From the NCBI GenBank assembly GCA_040191315.1, contig JAWJLM010000010.1:1-64000 (forward strand): 64,000 nt of DNA, written 5' to 3'. The position numbers and the translations under genes are program-made. Each line of letters starts with the position of its first letter. Positions within the stretch are counted from its first letter, which is position 1. Under the pieces are notes generated by a model that saw nothing but the letters and a program-made list of their open reading frames with translations, was not told the DNA's origin and searched no databases. Of this stretch, positions 8,648-16,586 are shown in pieces. The DNA is from Bacillaceae bacterium S4-13-56. GTDB lineage: Bacteria; Bacillota; Bacilli; Bacillales; JAWJLM01.

Positions 8648-10960
8648 TTAGCAGTTCCTAATCTCGTAAGTTTCCTTGGGGGCTTTATTTATAAATGTAT
8701 TCCTCTCATCCTTTATAACAATTTCCAATTCATGCATGGCTCTCGTGCATGCTGTGTAAAAGAGACGACCGTCCTCTTTCCCATAAACATCAGCAGAACC
8801 GTTATATAGAAGAACGGCATCGAACTCTATTCCTTTAGCTAAATATACAGGCAAGATAGTGATCCCTTTTTCATAGCCTTTCTTTTCATCGACAAGCAAT
8901 TGAACATTATCCAGTTCTTGAAGCTGTTCATAAGCCTCCCTACATTCTGCTGCTGTCTTACAAATCACGGCCACTGTGTCGTGACTTTGTCTAAAGTCCT
9001 TCAACCTTCCTTTGAACCATCGCGAAAAAGATTCCTTTGAACCTCCCCCCTCCCAAACAACAGGAAGTTTTCCTTCGCGATTGAAAGGCTGAATTTCCTC
9101 TCCGCCTGGAATGAACGATTTCGTAAATTCAACAATTTCTCTTGTTGACCGATAACTTTGTAGTAATCGATACGTTTGCTGTCGGTCTTTCGGCACAATA
9201 TCGTAAGAAAGCAAAGATTCTCGGGTCCCCTCATTTGAAAAGATTGCTTGATTTAAATCGCCGAGAATGGTCATTCTTGCATAAGGAAATAGCTGCTTAA
9301 TGAAGGCAAACTGAAAATCTGTATAATCCTGTGCCTCATCAATCAACACATATCTTATTTTGGTATTCGATTTGCGGCCTTCTATACGATCCTGCAGATA
9401 TAAGTAAGGAATAGCATCCTCATATGGCATCTCTTTTTGTTTCAAGCGACTTAGTGTTATCTCTACTTGCTCATCCCATCCCACTGGTAGTTTTTCAGAA
9501 GTCCATTGTTGAAAATTCTGCAAAAAATGGATGTAAAGTTGTGGAAGATGAATGAATTTTAATTTTTGTATTTTTTTTATGAGGGGAGCAAAAGCTCTTT
9601 TAACCACTATTTGTGCTAGCGCTTTTTGCTCTCGTTCAAAATCATCAAAAGTATCTTCTTTCGTATTTTCTTTTTGTATTTTTTGATAGACCTTATGCAT
9701 ATCCTCTTTACTTACCCATTGAATTTCTTCTTCCACCCATTTCTTTTGGGTTTCTTTTTTTGCCTGGACCTTTATCTCTTGTAAAAGCCATTCTTTGACT
9801 TTTTCCATGCGATTCGGAATGGACATAGATCGGTTTAAAGATTGATAATAGGCCTTTATCTTGGAGGCAGGTATGATGGTTGATCCTCTAAAGACTATCG
9901 AACGAAAGCGCATTCCTTCTTCTTCAAGATGAGTAACATGTTTATCCACAGCATTCTTGAACACTAAAGTCCCTTTCCAACGAATCATATCCTGATATCC
10001 CTTGGATTGTTTTTTAGCTAACCGTTTCTCTAATTGGGCAAATGGTGTTTCTACCTCAAACGAACTTTTCAATCGATAATGAAGATAATCCTGAAAGGTT
10101 GTCTGTTCCATTGTTTCCTCCCCTAATTCTGGAAGAACAGATGCCACATAACTGCTAAACATGGCATTAGGAGAAAAAAGCAGAATTTGATCCGCCTGAA
10201 TCAAGCCTCGATATTGATAAAGCAAAAAGGCAACCCGTTGCAAAGCGGCAGAAGTCTTCCCGCTCCCCGCTGCACCTTGGACGACTACAAATGGAGTTTT
10301 TTCATGTCGAATGATTTGATTTTGTTCCTTCTGAATGGTGGCTACAATACTCTTCATCTTTGTATTAGCTTGTTTTCCTAAAACAGATTGCAACAGTTCG
10401 TCACCAATTGTAATTCCTGTATCAAACATAGACTTAAGAATTCCACGTTCAATCTGATATTGTCTCTTCAAAGTCATCTCGCCAGAAATCATACCTTCAG
10501 GAGTTTCATATTCGGCATTACCCGGGGAGTGGTCATAGTAAAGGCTTGCAATGGGAGCACGCCAATCATATATTAAAAAGTTTTCTTTTTCTTTGTCCAT
10601 AAAAGATGAAATTCCAATATACACGCGGTCCTTGTTTGTTTCTCCATCTCCAACAAAGTCAATTCTTCCAAAGTAAGGTGAATTTTCCAGCCTTTCTAAA
10701 GTTTTTAATTCTTTAGCATATTGACCATGACTCCGCTCGCGTTCGGATAATAGTTCAGTTTGCTGTTTTATACTCACATATGTTTCTACGGCATCATCGA
10801 TCTCATCAAAATTAACAGTAACATCTTCAAAAAAGTTCTTTCGTATAGAAGCGACATCTTCTTTAGATTGACTTGCATTATCCCTAATTATTTTTTTTTG
10901 CTCAGATACTTCTTTTATAATATCTGAAATTCTATCCTGTTCTTTATTCCACTCGTTCAA
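8648..10960 (-). CDS. helD: RNA polymerase recycling motor HelD
   Basis: A 770-residue UvrD-like superfamily 1 ATPase of the HelD family, which binds RNA polymerase and strips stalled enzyme from DNA. The N-terminus (residues 1-100) is a charged coiled coil, expected to enter the secondary channel. The Walker A motif GAAGSGKTSA is near residue 230 after the family segment RHEKTPFVVVQ, Walker B/motif II is LIDEAQDYTDFQ near 560, followed by ILGDLNQAIF, the QSYRST motif IV region and C-terminal TACTRAM (motif VI). Length is normal for Bacillus HelD. The start is TTG 10960, eight bases after AGGGGG. Monocistronic with a terminator shared with the cupin gene. Confidence 0.95.
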   Translation of the reverse strand: MNEWNKEQDRISDIIKEVSEQKKIIRDNASQSKEDVASIRKNFFEDVTVNFDEIDDAVETYVSIKQQTELLSERERSHGQYAKELKTLERLENSPYFGRIDFVGDGETNKDRVYIGISSFMDKEKENFLIYDWRAPIASLYYDHSPGNAEYETPEGMISGEMTLKRQYQIERGILKSMFDTGITIGDELLQSVLGKQANTKMKSIVATIQKEQNQIIRHEKTPFVVVQGAAGSGKTSAALQRVAFLLYQYRGLIQADQILLFSPNAMFSSYVASVLPELGEETMEQTTFQDYLHYRLKSSFEVETPFAQLEKRLAKKQSKGYQDMIRWKGTLVFKNAVDKHVTHLEEEGMRFRSIVFRGSTIIPASKIKAYYQSLNRSMSIPNRMEKVKEWLLQEIKVQAKKETQKKWVEEEIQWVSKEDMHKVYQKIQKENTKEDTFDDFEREQKALAQIVVKRAFAPLIKKIQKLKFIHLPQLYIHFLQNFQQWTSEKLPVGWDEQVEITLSRLKQKEMPYEDAIPYLYLQDRIEGRKSNTKIRYVLIDEAQDYTDFQFAFIKQLFPYARMTILGDLNQAIFSNEGTRESLLSYDIVPKDRQQTYRLLQSYRSTREIVEFTKSFIPGGEEIQPFNREGKLPVVWEGGGSKESFSRWFKGRLKDFRQSHDTVAVICKTAAECREAYEQLQELDNVQLLVDEKKGYEKGITILPVYLAKGIEFDAVLLYNGSADVYGKEDGRLFYTACTRAMHELEIVIKDERNTFINKAPKETYEIRNC

Positions 10961-10985
10961 TATGACCGCCCCCTAATTGTATCAC

Positions 10986-11140
10986 TTGACAACACAACAC
11001 CTTTATGCTATTGTTATTATAGGAATTTTGTAGATACGTATAAAAATTCTATAATAACATAGGAACATTTATAGTAACATATTAGATGAAAATACTCAAA
11101 TGAATTTTGAAGGTGCCCTGTGTACAGGGGCGCCTTTTTT
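10986..11140 (+). ncRNA. Possible small RNA with own promoter and terminator
   Basis: The 281-base gap between helD and the ypmR-like gene holds TTGACA (10986), a 17-base spacer and TATTGT (11009), then an imperfect inverted repeat (TATAGGAATTTT / AAAAATTCTATA) and, at 11110-11140, a terminator stem AAGGTGCCCTG-TGTA-CAGGGGCGCCTT with a T6 run. There is no plus-strand gene upstream for that terminator to serve, so a transcript of roughly 120 nt is plausible. No RNA family is recognised. Confidence 0.4.
11110..11140 (+). terminator. Orphan plus-strand terminator
   Basis: A GC-rich 11-bp stem with one wobble pair, 4-base loop and six Ts, 100 bases before the ypmR-like gene and with no gene upstream on the same strand. 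Confidence 0.7.
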
Positions 11141-11241
11141 AGTCCCTATATATATGTAATTCCCCCAAAAAAATGACCGTTTTAATTGTGTAAACTAGGG
11201 AATAGTATGGTATTAGAGATAAAATTGTGGAGTGATCAATC

Positions 11242-12135
11242 TTGAAGAAGATGGGGAAAAAGTATTGGCTCGTCTTCGGGAGTTTAGTTATTTTTTTATT
11301 TTTTGTGTGGCTTTATTGGGAAGAGGAACCAAGTGAAAATCCTCTTGTAGCAAAAGAAGATATATCTATAGAGCACCCTGAAGAAGAGCATCAAGAAGAA
11401 GAGAAAAATGATCAACCAATTAAGGACAACATCCGTGAAAAAGTAAATTTTGTGATAGAGAGAGCACTAGAAATTTTCACTAAAGAAGACTTAAAGATTG
11501 TAGCCATTGGTGATTCTCTTACACAAGGGGTTGGATCAACAGACGAAATTGGCTATGTAGGAATGATTGAAAATACATTAAATAAGACTCGTACTATAAA
11601 TGCTTTAGCCATTGACAACTATGGAAAAAGAGGGAATCGTACGGATCAATTGCTAAAACGATTAGATAATGAAGAAATTCGCGACAGCATAGAAAATGCA
11701 GACATTATGCTAGTAACCATTGGGGCAAATGATGTAATGGCTATTGTAAAAAATAATCTTACTAACCTAAACTATGAAGTTTTCTATAATCAAACAGGAA
11801 GTTATAAATCCAGCCTTATTGCTGTTTTCGATAAAATACAAACTATTAATCCTCAAGTACGATTTTATTTAATTGGTGTCTATAATCCATTCCGCGAATA
11901 TTTCAGTGATGTCCAAGAGTTAAACCAAATCATGGTAGATTGGAATCAAATCGGTAGAGAAGTTATGAATTCCTATGAAATGGGGACATTTATTCCGATC
12001 AAGGATTTGTTTGAACCAAATACAAACGAACTATTATCTGATGATAATTTTCATCCCAATGACAAAGGATATCAGCTTATCGGTGAACGAGTACTTGAAT
12101 ATATTGCACCAGTAATAAGCAGGAAGGAAGAATAA
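11242..12135 (+). CDS. ypmR: SGNH/GDSL-family lipase-esterase, YpmR-like
   Basis: A 297-residue secreted or membrane-anchored hydrolase. Residues 7-27 are a single hydrophobic signal-anchor, followed by a Glu-rich linker to about residue 70. The SGNH core then shows block I VAIGDSLTQGVGS (nucleophile Ser in GDSL), block II GKRGNRTD, block III TIGANDVM and block V FHPNDKGY with catalytic Asp/His. This matches B. subtilis YpmR. Start is TTG 11242 with GGAG nine bases upstream; ATG 11251 is possible. The next gene is ypmS, the same order as in other Bacilli, but here a structured repeat and terminator separate them. Confidence 0.88.
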   Translation: MKKMGKKYWLVFGSLVIFLFFVWLYWEEEPSENPLVAKEDISIEHPEEEHQEEEKNDQPIKDNIREKVNFVIERALEIFTKEDLKIVAIGDSLTQGVGSTDEIGYVGMIENTLNKTRTINALAIDNYGKRGNRTDQLLKRLDNEEIRDSIENADIMLVTIGANDVMAIVKNNLTNLNYEVFYNQTGSYKSSLIAVFDKIQTINPQVRFYLIGVYNPFREYFSDVQELNQIMVDWNQIGREVMNSYEMGTFIPIKDLFEPNTNELLSDDNFHPNDKGYQLIGERVLEYIAPVISRKEE

Positions 12136-12342
12136 AGTGAAACTTCAATCAGTGCCCGTCCCCCGCTGATTAAGGGGTTGAGTATGAGGTCCTTGAACCA
12201 ATTGGATATTTACGGGCAGCAAACCGCACCAACAAGGGTGAAAAATTTAAAATTTTATTTTCATGGGAGTTTATCCCTCACCTATCTTTCCGTTTCACTT
12301 AAGAATTGAGGTGGGGGTATTACTACCCGTTCATGCGGATAA
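12134..12342 (+). repeat. Structured intergenic repeat R, copy 1
   Basis: Begins with TAAAGTGAAAC overlapping the ypmR stop codon and ends in CCCGTTCATGCGGAT. Contains AATCAGTG/CGCTGATT, ATCCCTCACCT/AGGTGGGGGT and, in the loop of that second stem, GTTTCACTT complementary to the 5' AAGTGAAAC. Related copies: 13046, 20041, 51580, 52646; fragments at 15879 and 50456. Confidence 0.85.
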
Positions 12343-12344
12343 TT

Positions 12345-12371
12345 GGAGCCTCTAAGAAAGGCTCCTTTTTA
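12345..12371 (+). terminator. Terminator after repeat R copy 1
   Basis: GGAGCC-loop-GGCTCC followed by TTTTT; ends the ypmR transcript including the repeat. Confidence 0.85.
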
Positions 12372-12402
12372 ATAGAAAACATAAGAAATCTAGGTGATTA
12401 AC

Positions 12403-13047
12403 ATGTTCGATTTTTGGAAATCTATAGATGATCCTTGGAAGAAGAGGTTTCTCCTTTTAGCCGGATTTAATATTTTAGTTATTTTAGTCATAATTCTTCT
12501 CGTCTTTTGGCCTGTCACAAAGACAAACCTCCCAAAGGGAAAGTATTTTGTTCCCGATGCTGAATTTACCATCTCATCTAATAAGAATAACCTAAATCAA
12601 CTGATTAATAGCTATTTATCTACATTGCCCGGGAATGAGGATTTAGCTTATTATGTTACTCTTGAAGAAGATGTCCAAATACACGGGACACTTGAAGCCT
12701 TTAATACTAAAGTTCCTTTGAATATGAGACTTAAACCCATTGTACAAGAAAATGGGGATATCGTTTTAGATCTCGAATCAATCTCGATTGGGCGTCTTTT
12801 CCTGCCCAACAACAAAGTCCTCAAATATATAAAAGATATGTACCCTTTTCCTGAATGGGTTGTTGTGGATCCTGAGACGGAAAAAATCTATGTGGCTGTT
12901 ACTAATATTGAGCCAAGGAGTAATTTCAAAGTAAGTGTGAAAGAATTTGACGTTAAAAATGACCATCTTTCCTTTCGCATAACTGTTCCTTTAGAAACAT
13001 TTTCAAACAACCAAGGACTTTCTAAAATTAGAGATTATTTTAGATAA
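12403..13047 (+). CDS. ypmS: YpmS family protein (DUF2140)
   Basis: A 214-residue membrane-anchored protein of unknown function. It has a short cytoplasmic N-terminus, one transmembrane helix (about residues 17-38, rich in Leu, Ile and Val) and an extracytoplasmic domain containing the family's beta-rich pattern, including a GKYFVPDAEFTIS segment after the membrane. ATG 12403 follows AGGTG by six bases; a GTG three codons earlier overlaps that site. It follows ypmR as in B. subtilis. Its TAA stop is also the first bases of repeat R copy 2. Confidence 0.88.
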   Translation: MFDFWKSIDDPWKKRFLLLAGFNILVILVIILLVFWPVTKTNLPKGKYFVPDAEFTISSNKNNLNQLINSYLSTLPGNEDLAYYVTLEEDVQIHGTLEAFNTKVPLNMRLKPIVQENGDIVLDLESISIGRLFLPNNKVLKYIKDMYPFPEWVVVDPETEKIYVAVTNIEPRSNFKVSVKEFDVKNDHLSFRITVPLETFSNNQGLSKIRDYFR

Positions 13048-13200
13048 AGTGAAACTTTAATCAGTGGGGGGTTGCCCTCCCTATCTGATTGGGGATACCC
13101 AAAGGTATGACCGAAAGTCCCTTGAACCAATTGGGTGATACCCGTTCTTTACTCTTTCTTAAACATCTTTGTTACCCTTCACTTTTGAAGTGGAAGTCTT
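13046..13200 (+). repeat. Structured intergenic repeat R, copy 2 (diverged)
   Basis: Starts AAAGTGAAAC at the ypmS stop codon. Keeps AATCAG/CTGATT, the AAAGGTATGACC and CTTGAACCAATTGG segments, but the 3' half has decayed; the end is set by loss of similarity. Confidence 0.7.
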
Positions 13201-13216
13201 ATGAATGGTTTCAACG

Positions 13217-13260
13217 AGAGTAAAAGCAACCCTTTTAAATTGAAGGGTTGCTTTTACTCT
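13217..13260. terminator. Long perfect bidirectional terminator
   Basis: Perfect 18-bp arms starting AGAGTAAAAGCAACCCTT with an 8-base loop; lies between ypmS and the convergent hydrolase remnant. Confidence 0.85.
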
Positions 13261-13261
13261 G

Positions 13262-13618
13262 TGCATTCAACCATTGATGAAGGATTTCAAGTACTTTTGG
13301 GGCAATGGGTTGATTTGCTAAGTCTTTAAAACATTCGAAGCATCTACATTTTCTTTTTGTTCTTTTAACATATGATTCACATTAGGAATGGAGTGAATCT
13401 CACATTCACCTTTTACCAAAGTTTTGATGTTTTTTAATGTGACAGGATTTGTATAAATTAAACGGCAGTTTCGGTTTAAATAAATTCCCGTCTCGATCTG
13501 CTCCCCCACTCCCATTTATAATTAGGACGGCTGGTACTTTATTTTCCGTTTCAGGTAAGAGGAGCGCGCCTTTTAATAGAACTTCACTTTCAATGGTAAC
13601 TTCCTCATAATGGACCAT
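13262..13618 (-). pseudogene. Alpha/beta hydrolase remnant (internal deletion and frameshift)
   Basis: The N-terminal 55 residues read MVHYEEVTIESEVLLKGALL..PAVLIINGSGGADRDGN, with the oxyanion-loop segment typical of alpha/beta hydrolases. The frame then jumps to a C-terminal part, KTLVKGECEIHSIPNVNHMLKEQ, which contains the catalytic-His region, and after a stop/frameshift near 13318 continues KDLANQPIAPKVLEILHQWLN. The central 150 or so residues with the nucleophile are missing, so the gene cannot make an active enzyme. It points away from the thioredoxin-like gene and shares the intergenic region with it. Confidence 0.85.
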
Positions 13619-13742
13619 AAATTATCCCCTTCCATCATTCTAAGTTGTGATTGTACTCTTTGTTCGCAAAACCAACAATCCAATAATATGGACATCGCCA
13701 AAAGCTTACTCTACAATAAGGTTGGAATAGGAGGCAATAGAC

Positions 13743-14270
13743 ATGAAAATAGGAATCAAGATTTTGTTTTTAATAAGTATTCTTGGTTTATTTTTATTAA
13801 GTGCTTGCTCAAATGATGAAAAAGAAGTTACACTTTCCAATGAAAATAACACTGAAGTGCATTTGCCGGGTGATCGGCCTTCCCTTATTTTCTTCTTCAC
13901 CACGTATACTTGAGGGATTTGTCAAAAACAGCTCGTGGAGCTGCAAAATAACTTAGATCGTTTTGAAGATTTGGATGTTGACTTGTACGCCATTAGTAAA
14001 GACAAACCAGATGAATTGTTATACTTAAAAGAAGCCATAGAAGAACAGTATCCACGTGAGGATGACCTATCTATCACATTTTTATCTGATCCTAATTTTG
14101 ATTTAATTGATCATATGGATATGCGAAACGGTGATGTTGCTTATAGAGGATATGGGCTTTTAGATAAGAATGGGGCTTTGGTCTTTAAAGAAGTCAATGA
14201 TCATTGGGGAGAAGAGATGGATCAAACAGAAGAAAAAATTCGTGAAGAATATGAAAAAATTTCAGAGTAA
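13743..14270 (+). CDS. Peroxiredoxin/thioredoxin-like lipoprotein with in-frame TGA at the redox Cys; candidate selenoprotein
   Basis: A 176-codon frame starting at ATG 13743, eight bases after AGGAGG. Residues 1-22 are a lipoprotein signal (lipobox LLSAC). Codon 57 is TGA (13911-13913), in the segment FFFTTYT-x-GIC, where redoxins carry Cys in C-x-x-C and peroxiredoxins have T-x-x-C. The frame then continues without fault for 118 codons through redoxin-like segments (VDLYAISKDKP, FLSDPNFDLIDHM, YGLLDKNGALVF) to TAA 14268. If read as selenocysteine the product is a 175-residue outer-face redox protein with a U-G-I-C site. A SECIS-like hairpin follows the TGA. The alternative is a Cys-to-stop mutation; nearby genes do show nonsense mutations. 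If TGA terminates, only a 56-residue lipopeptide is made. Confidence 0.6.
13911..13949 (+). promoter_or_regulatory. Candidate bacterial SECIS element
   Basis: After the TGA (13911-13913) the sequence CAGCTC-GTG-GAGCTG (13929-13943) forms a perfect 6-bp stem with a 3-base loop whose first base is G, 21 nt after the TGA. A weaker outer helix, ATTTG (13917-13921) with CAAAAT (13944-13949), extends it across a bulge. This fits the general bacterial SECIS pattern (apical loop 16-37 nt after UGA, G in the first two loop bases). The fit was judged by eye. Confidence 0.5.
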
Positions 14271-14296
14271 AAGCTCGCCAAATGGCGAGCTTTTTA
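14270..14296. terminator. Bidirectional terminator
   Basis: AAGCTCGCC-AAAT-GGCGAGCTT with flanking A and T runs between the redoxin-like gene and the convergent BCCT gene; the BCCT stop codon lies in its edge. Confidence 0.92.
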
Positions 14297-15805
14297 ATTT
14301 AGTCTCATTCCTTGTTTTTCTAATTCTTCACGGTCCTTTCGAAGTGCTTTCAATAGGGAGAAAACCATCAGCACCATAATAATGGAAAATGGAAATGCTG
14401 CTGAAATGAGTGTATTTTGAAGCGCCTGTAGACCTCCTGTATATAATAGGGCAGCCGCCATTGCAGATTGGGTAATTCCCCAAGCAAATTTCACTCTTGT
14501 CGTAGGAAACAAAGACCCACCCATCGTTTGCATTCCAAGAACAAATGTGGCGGAATCAGCGGATGTAATAAAAAAGGTGCTAATTAGGATCATAGCCACT
14601 ATCGACATTAGTAAACTCAATGGATAATGGTCAAATACACCAAATAAGGCTTGCTCCGTTGCCATTCCTGCAATATCTGCAATCCCCTTTTGCTCCAAGT
14701 TAATCGCTGACATTCCAAAAGCAGAAAACCATAGAAAGCTAACTAGAGCCGGAACAATTAGTACACCAGACATAAACTCGCGTATCGTTCTACCCTTCGA
14801 AACTCTTGCTATAAAGATACCTACAAACGGTGACCAAGAAATCCACCAAGCCCAATAGAAAATGGTCCAATTATTGATCCATGCTTGCCTTCCCTCATTA
14901 TTTGGAGCAAGTCTAAGACTCATAGAAGGTAAATTTTGAATGTAGTGGCCAACCGTATCGGTGAAAATGTTTAAGATGTATAAGGTCGGTCCTACAAGAA
15001 GCATGAGCACAAATAACAATATAGCTAAAAACATATTGGCATTACTTAAATATTTAATTCCTTTGCTTAACCCAGTATAGGCTGACAACATAAACAGAAC
15101 TGTTACAACTGCAATAATGGCTAATTGAATTCCAAATGTTTGCTCGATCCCTAAAAGATAAGATAGACCACCATTTATTTGAGATGCACCAAACCCTAAA
15201 GTGGTAGCCACACCAACAACAGTTGCAAACACTGCAATGACATCAATCAGTTTCCCAAGTGGTCCGTTTACACGATCACCTAAAAGAGGTTCTAATGTTG
15301 CACTGATAAGTCCAGGAGCCCCTCTTCGAAACTTAAAATAGGCTAATACAAGAGCAACAACGGCGTAAATTGCCCATGCATGAAATCCCCAGTGGAAAAA
15401 ACTAAATTGCATCGCTTCTTTTAGAGCAGGTATAGAACCCGGTTCTGCGGTAGGGGGATTTGTACTAAAATGAAAGATTGGTTCGGCTGCTCCCCAAAAA
15501 ACAAGTCCGATTCCCATGCCTGCACTAAACAGCATCGCAAACCATGTAGGATAACTGAAATCAGGTTTCTCATTTGGTTTTCCTAAATTCATTTTTCCAT
15601 AAGGACTAAAAATCATATAAAGGCAAAAGATAACAAAGAGACTAACAATTAATAAATAATACCACCCAAAATGAACAGCTATATATTGCTGTAGTTGTGC
15701 TGTTATATCTTCCAAATTATCTGGTGATAAAGAGCCCCAAAGAACAGCTAGTAGGGCCAAAGCTAGTGTAATCCAAAAAACAGATGTAATTCTTGGTTTA
15801 TCCAT
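14294..15805 (-). CDS. BCCT family betaine/choline/carnitine transporter (OpuD-like)
   Basis: A 503-residue membrane protein with twelve predicted helices, of the sodium-coupled betaine-choline-carnitine transporter family used for osmoprotectant uptake. Diagnostic stretches are SAGMGIGLVFWGAAEPIFHF in helix 3, where the glycine-rich AGMGIG segment lies, and the helix 8 substrate site YWAWWISWSPFVGIFIARVSKGRTIREF. Length is close to B. subtilis OpuD (512). The ATG has AAGGAG twelve bases upstream, a little far. Monocistronic. Glycine betaine is the likeliest substrate, but choline or others cannot be excluded. Confidence 0.92.
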   Translation of the reverse strand: MDKPRITSVFWITLALALLAVLWGSLSPDNLEDITAQLQQYIAVHFGWYYLLIVSLFVIFCLYMIFSPYGKMNLGKPNEKPDFSYPTWFAMLFSAGMGIGLVFWGAAEPIFHFSTNPPTAEPGSIPALKEAMQFSFFHWGFHAWAIYAVVALVLAYFKFRRGAPGLISATLEPLLGDRVNGPLGKLIDVIAVFATVVGVATTLGFGASQINGGLSYLLGIEQTFGIQLAIIAVVTVLFMLSAYTGLSKGIKYLSNANMFLAILLFVLMLLVGPTLYILNIFTDTVGHYIQNLPSMSLRLAPNNEGRQAWINNWTIFYWAWWISWSPFVGIFIARVSKGRTIREFMSGVLIVPALVSFLWFSAFGMSAINLEQKGIADIAGMATEQALFGVFDHYPLSLLMSIVAMILISTFFITSADSATFVLGMQTMGGSLFPTTRVKFAWGITQSAMAAALLYTGGLQALQNTLISAAFPFSIIMVLMVFSLLKALRKDREELEKQGMRLN

Positions 15806-15878
15806 AACGACATATAACTCCTTCCATGTAATTGCAGATGATGTTAGTATTCTCTAGACAAAGGTAATTTATGAACAA

Positions 15879-15934
15879 GCCTCTTTTCGTTTCCTTAAGA
15901 CATGGTATTACTGCTCGTTCCTGCGGGATAAATA
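15879..15934 (+). repeat. Fragment of repeat R (3' end)
   Basis: CTCTTTTCGTTTCCTTAAG, then GGTATTACTGCTCG and TGCGGGATAAA match the last third of repeat R with the AGGTGGG segment deleted. Confidence 0.6.
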
Positions 15935-16018
15935 TAACTCCACCTGAAAGAATCCATAAAAAGGCGGAGATAGCAAACATGAAAAACCCCTAATCTAAGC
16001 AAAAATTGATTTTATACA

Positions 16019-16462
16019 TTATTCCATTTTACTTAGTATTGTATGTACCACATGTACAGCTTCTTCTAGCTTGTTGCGATCATCTTCCTCTAAAAAGGTT
16101 AATTCATTCCTAACTTTCTCCTGCATTTTTTGCTTTCGATCCTTCACAAAGTCTCTCCCTTTTTGAGTAATGTCGATATATATCACTCTTCGGTCCTTTT
16201 CCGAATAAGATCGTTCAACATACCCTTGCTCCAAAAGACCATTGATAAGAGGGCTCACATTTGATTTTAATATAGACAGTTTTTTTCCTAATTCAGTTGT
16301 AGGCCTTTTTCCATGATCATTTAAAGAAAGTAAGATAAAAAATTGAGTAGGGTTTAATTTCGTATCTTTCACAGCCTCTGAGGGAGAAATTAGTTTATTC
16401 CGCAGCAAAGGGAGAATATCTAAAAGAAGATCAGCAATTTCTGATACCTTATGATCGCTCAT
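16019..16462 (-). CDS. MarR family transcriptional regulator
   Basis: A 147-residue winged-helix regulator. The DNA-binding core is the segment PTTELGKKLSILKSNVSPLINGLLEQGYVERSYSEKDRRVIYIDIT: recognition helix, then the wing with the D-x-R-R signature typical of MarR proteins. Flanking helices (1-40 and 110-147) form the dimerisation domain. Start assigned to ATG 16462, downstream of AAAGGATGAAGG; ATG 16471 would sit on top of that site. It is divergently placed from a two-gene ABC exporter and probably represses it, relieving when a drug or metabolite binds. Confidence 0.9.
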   Translation of the reverse strand: MSDHKVSEIADLLLDILPLLRNKLISPSEAVKDTKLNPTQFFILLSLNDHGKRPTTELGKKLSILKSNVSPLINGLLEQGYVERSYSEKDRRVIYIDITQKGRDFVKDRKQKMQEKVRNELTFLEEDDRNKLEEAVHVVHTILSKME

Positions 16463-16510
16463 TACCTTCATCCTTTACATGTTACTAATAGTATTATAAC
16501 AAAAGAGTAG

Positions 16511-16538
16511 TTGACGTATAGTGGGTGTGTATTATAAT
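16511..16538 (+). promoter_or_regulatory. Sigma-A promoter of the ABC exporter
   Basis: TTGACG, 16-base spacer, TATAAT, 48 bases before the ATPase ATG and in the MarR/ABC intergenic region, where MarR would be expected to bind. Confidence 0.7.
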
Positions 16539-16586
16539 TGCTTTATTAGTTATTTTTTCATAACTTTATGATTGTGGGGTAGTTTT

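Noticed and set aside
13743-14270. Identification as YpmQ (Sco-type copper protein), because it lies downstream of ypmR-ypmS
   Set aside because: No Sco copper motif (C-x-x-x-C-P with the distal His); the sequence fits a redoxin with a C-x-x-C-type site instead.
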